Origin: JAYRWN01 sp041917975
GTDB lineage: Bacteria > Bacteroidota > Bacteroidia > Chitinophagales > Saprospiraceae
Length of the DNA: 32,377 bases
Direction: 5' to 3'
Assembly (NCBI GenBank): GCA_041917975.1
Contig: JAYRWN010000389.1
Span: forward strand, 1-32,377
Part shown: positions 31,828 through 32,377 of the stretch, in pieces
Numbering within the stretch: the stretch's first letter is position 1
How the letters are laid out: each line of letters starts with the position of its first letter
Notes under the pieces: generated by a model
Database searches by the model: none
The model's input: only the letters and a program-made list of their open reading frames with translations
Told to the model about the DNA's origin: nothing
Position numbers and translations under genes: made by a program

Positions 31828-32377
31828 ATGAAATACTTTTTTCCAAGCATTTATTTATGTCTGATTTTATGCTCTTGTCGACAATATCCCGTCATCCACA
31901 GCAAACCTAATATTTTATTTATCCTGGCTGATGACTGGAGTTATCCTTATGTGGGATATGCCGGATGGACAGATGTTTCTTTGCCCCACCTGGATAGTTT
32001 GTCTGCGCACGGAAGCGTATTTCATCACGCTTTTTGTGCAGTTCCGTCGTGCACTCCCTCACGCTCTGCTTTACTGACCGGACGATATCCGCATAACCTG
32101 GGTGAAGCCATAAATTTATGTGGACGCCTGGATGCTTCCATACCAACCTATGTCCAGATATTGAAAAAAGCCGGCTATGCCGTGGCTTTTGATCGCAAAG
32201 GATGGGCTCCCGGGGATTATTACAAAATGGGTTATCATGAAAACCCCTGCGGTGTGCAAGTGCCCTTCACCCGTTTTCTCGATAGTGTTCCACAGGGACA
32301 ACCATTCTTTTTTTGGTTTGGCACTCATGACCCTCACCGGCCTTTCGATGGTGACTCTACGCTTTCGTCGCGCCAGC
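31828..32377 (+). CDS. Sulfatase (lipoprotein), 5' part; runs off the window
   Basis: The frame from ATG 31828 is open to the end of the window (183 codons and one base). MKYFFPSIYLCLILCSC is a lipoprotein signal (Cys17 after LCS). PNILFILADDWSYPYVGYAG gives the metal-binding aspartates D35-D36. CTPSRSALLTGRYPHN carries the C-x-P-S-R signature (C75, R79) in which the cysteine is converted to formylglycine. Near the edge, FFFWFGTHDPHRPFDGDST matches the sulfatase FxxxxxHxPH region. The enzyme cleaves sulfate esters, often from polysaccharides, outside the cytoplasm. The 3' part is not visible. Confidence 0.93.
   Translation, partial: MKYFFPSIYLCLILCSCRQYPVIHSKPNILFILADDWSYPYVGYAGWTDVSLPHLDSLSAHGSVFHHAFCAVPSCTPSRSALLTGRYPHNLGEAINLCGRLDASIPTYVQILKKAGYAVAFDRKGWAPGDYYKMGYHENPCGVQVPFTRFLDSVPQGQPFFFWFGTHDPHRPFDGDSTLSSRQ

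Overview
The window looks like chromosomal DNA from a member of the Bacteroidota, probably a Saprospiria-like lineage (the lineage is inference). The evidence is: a type IX secretion C-terminal sorting domain on a secreted beta-helix protein; a GlmU-like sugar nucleotidyltransferase of the form typical of Bacteroidota; a zinc-free type B L31; several lipoproteins; and at least seven copies of the Bacteroidota promoter -7 element TAnnTTTG at sensible distances from start codons, one of them with a perfect -33 element (HU gene). No tRNA, rRNA, CRISPR array, insertion sequence, integrase or phage gene was seen.

Layout. 1-1.2 kb: the 3' end of a plus-strand gene, then a minus-strand stretch of decaying genes. 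This includes a beta-propeller ORF interrupted by an in-frame TAG and a frame-shifted remnant upstream of it. 1.2-4.6 kb: a Tat-exported aldo/keto reductase, an ECF-type S-component-like membrane protein overlapping a phosphoribosyltransferase, a repeat-filled gap, and an SDR oxidoreductase. 5.1-7.0 kb: a 656-residue secreted right-handed beta-helix protein with a TIG-like N-terminal domain and a type IX sorting domain. 7.2-10.3 kb: housekeeping genes (GlmU-like protein, L31 type B, a HAD phosphatase, a TIGR01777-type epimerase). 10.3-14.9 kb: a peptide/nickel-type ABC importer operon (lipoprotein binding protein plus two permeases) without ATPase genes. 15.0-17.3 kb: HU, a cystathionine gamma-synthase/lyase and RadC.

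17.5-21.2 kb: a signalling and surface region, with a periplasmic-TPR, membrane-anchored class III nucleotide cyclase, an IPTL-CTERM surface protein and a tiny two-helix membrane protein three bases behind it. 21.2-21.9 kb is a tandem and composite intergenic repeat array. 21.9-27.5 kb is a minus-strand envelope-glycan module: a flippase-like LPG-synthase membrane domain protein, a polyprenyl-phosphate GT2 and an ArnT/PMT-like glycosyltransferase, tightly coupled, with a second ArnT-like enzyme further upstream. The gaps in this module hold gene debris: a possible GIY-YIG relic and a YD-repeat-like fragment. 27.8-32.4 kb: a lipoprotein amidohydrolase of the YtcJ type, two SAM methyltransferases, a small GIY-YIG protein and the 5' part of a lipoprotein sulfatase cut by the window end.

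Most of the window is ordinary core or envelope genome. The parts that deserve a second look are the modular intergenic repeats shared by the gaps at 3.3-4.8 and 21.3-21.9 kb, the IPTL-CTERM gene with its small membrane partner, the S-component/phosphoribosyltransferase pair, the nonsense-interrupted propeller gene, the L31 terminator sitting 11 bases before the glmU-like start, and the cyclase with an altered substrate-pocket residue.
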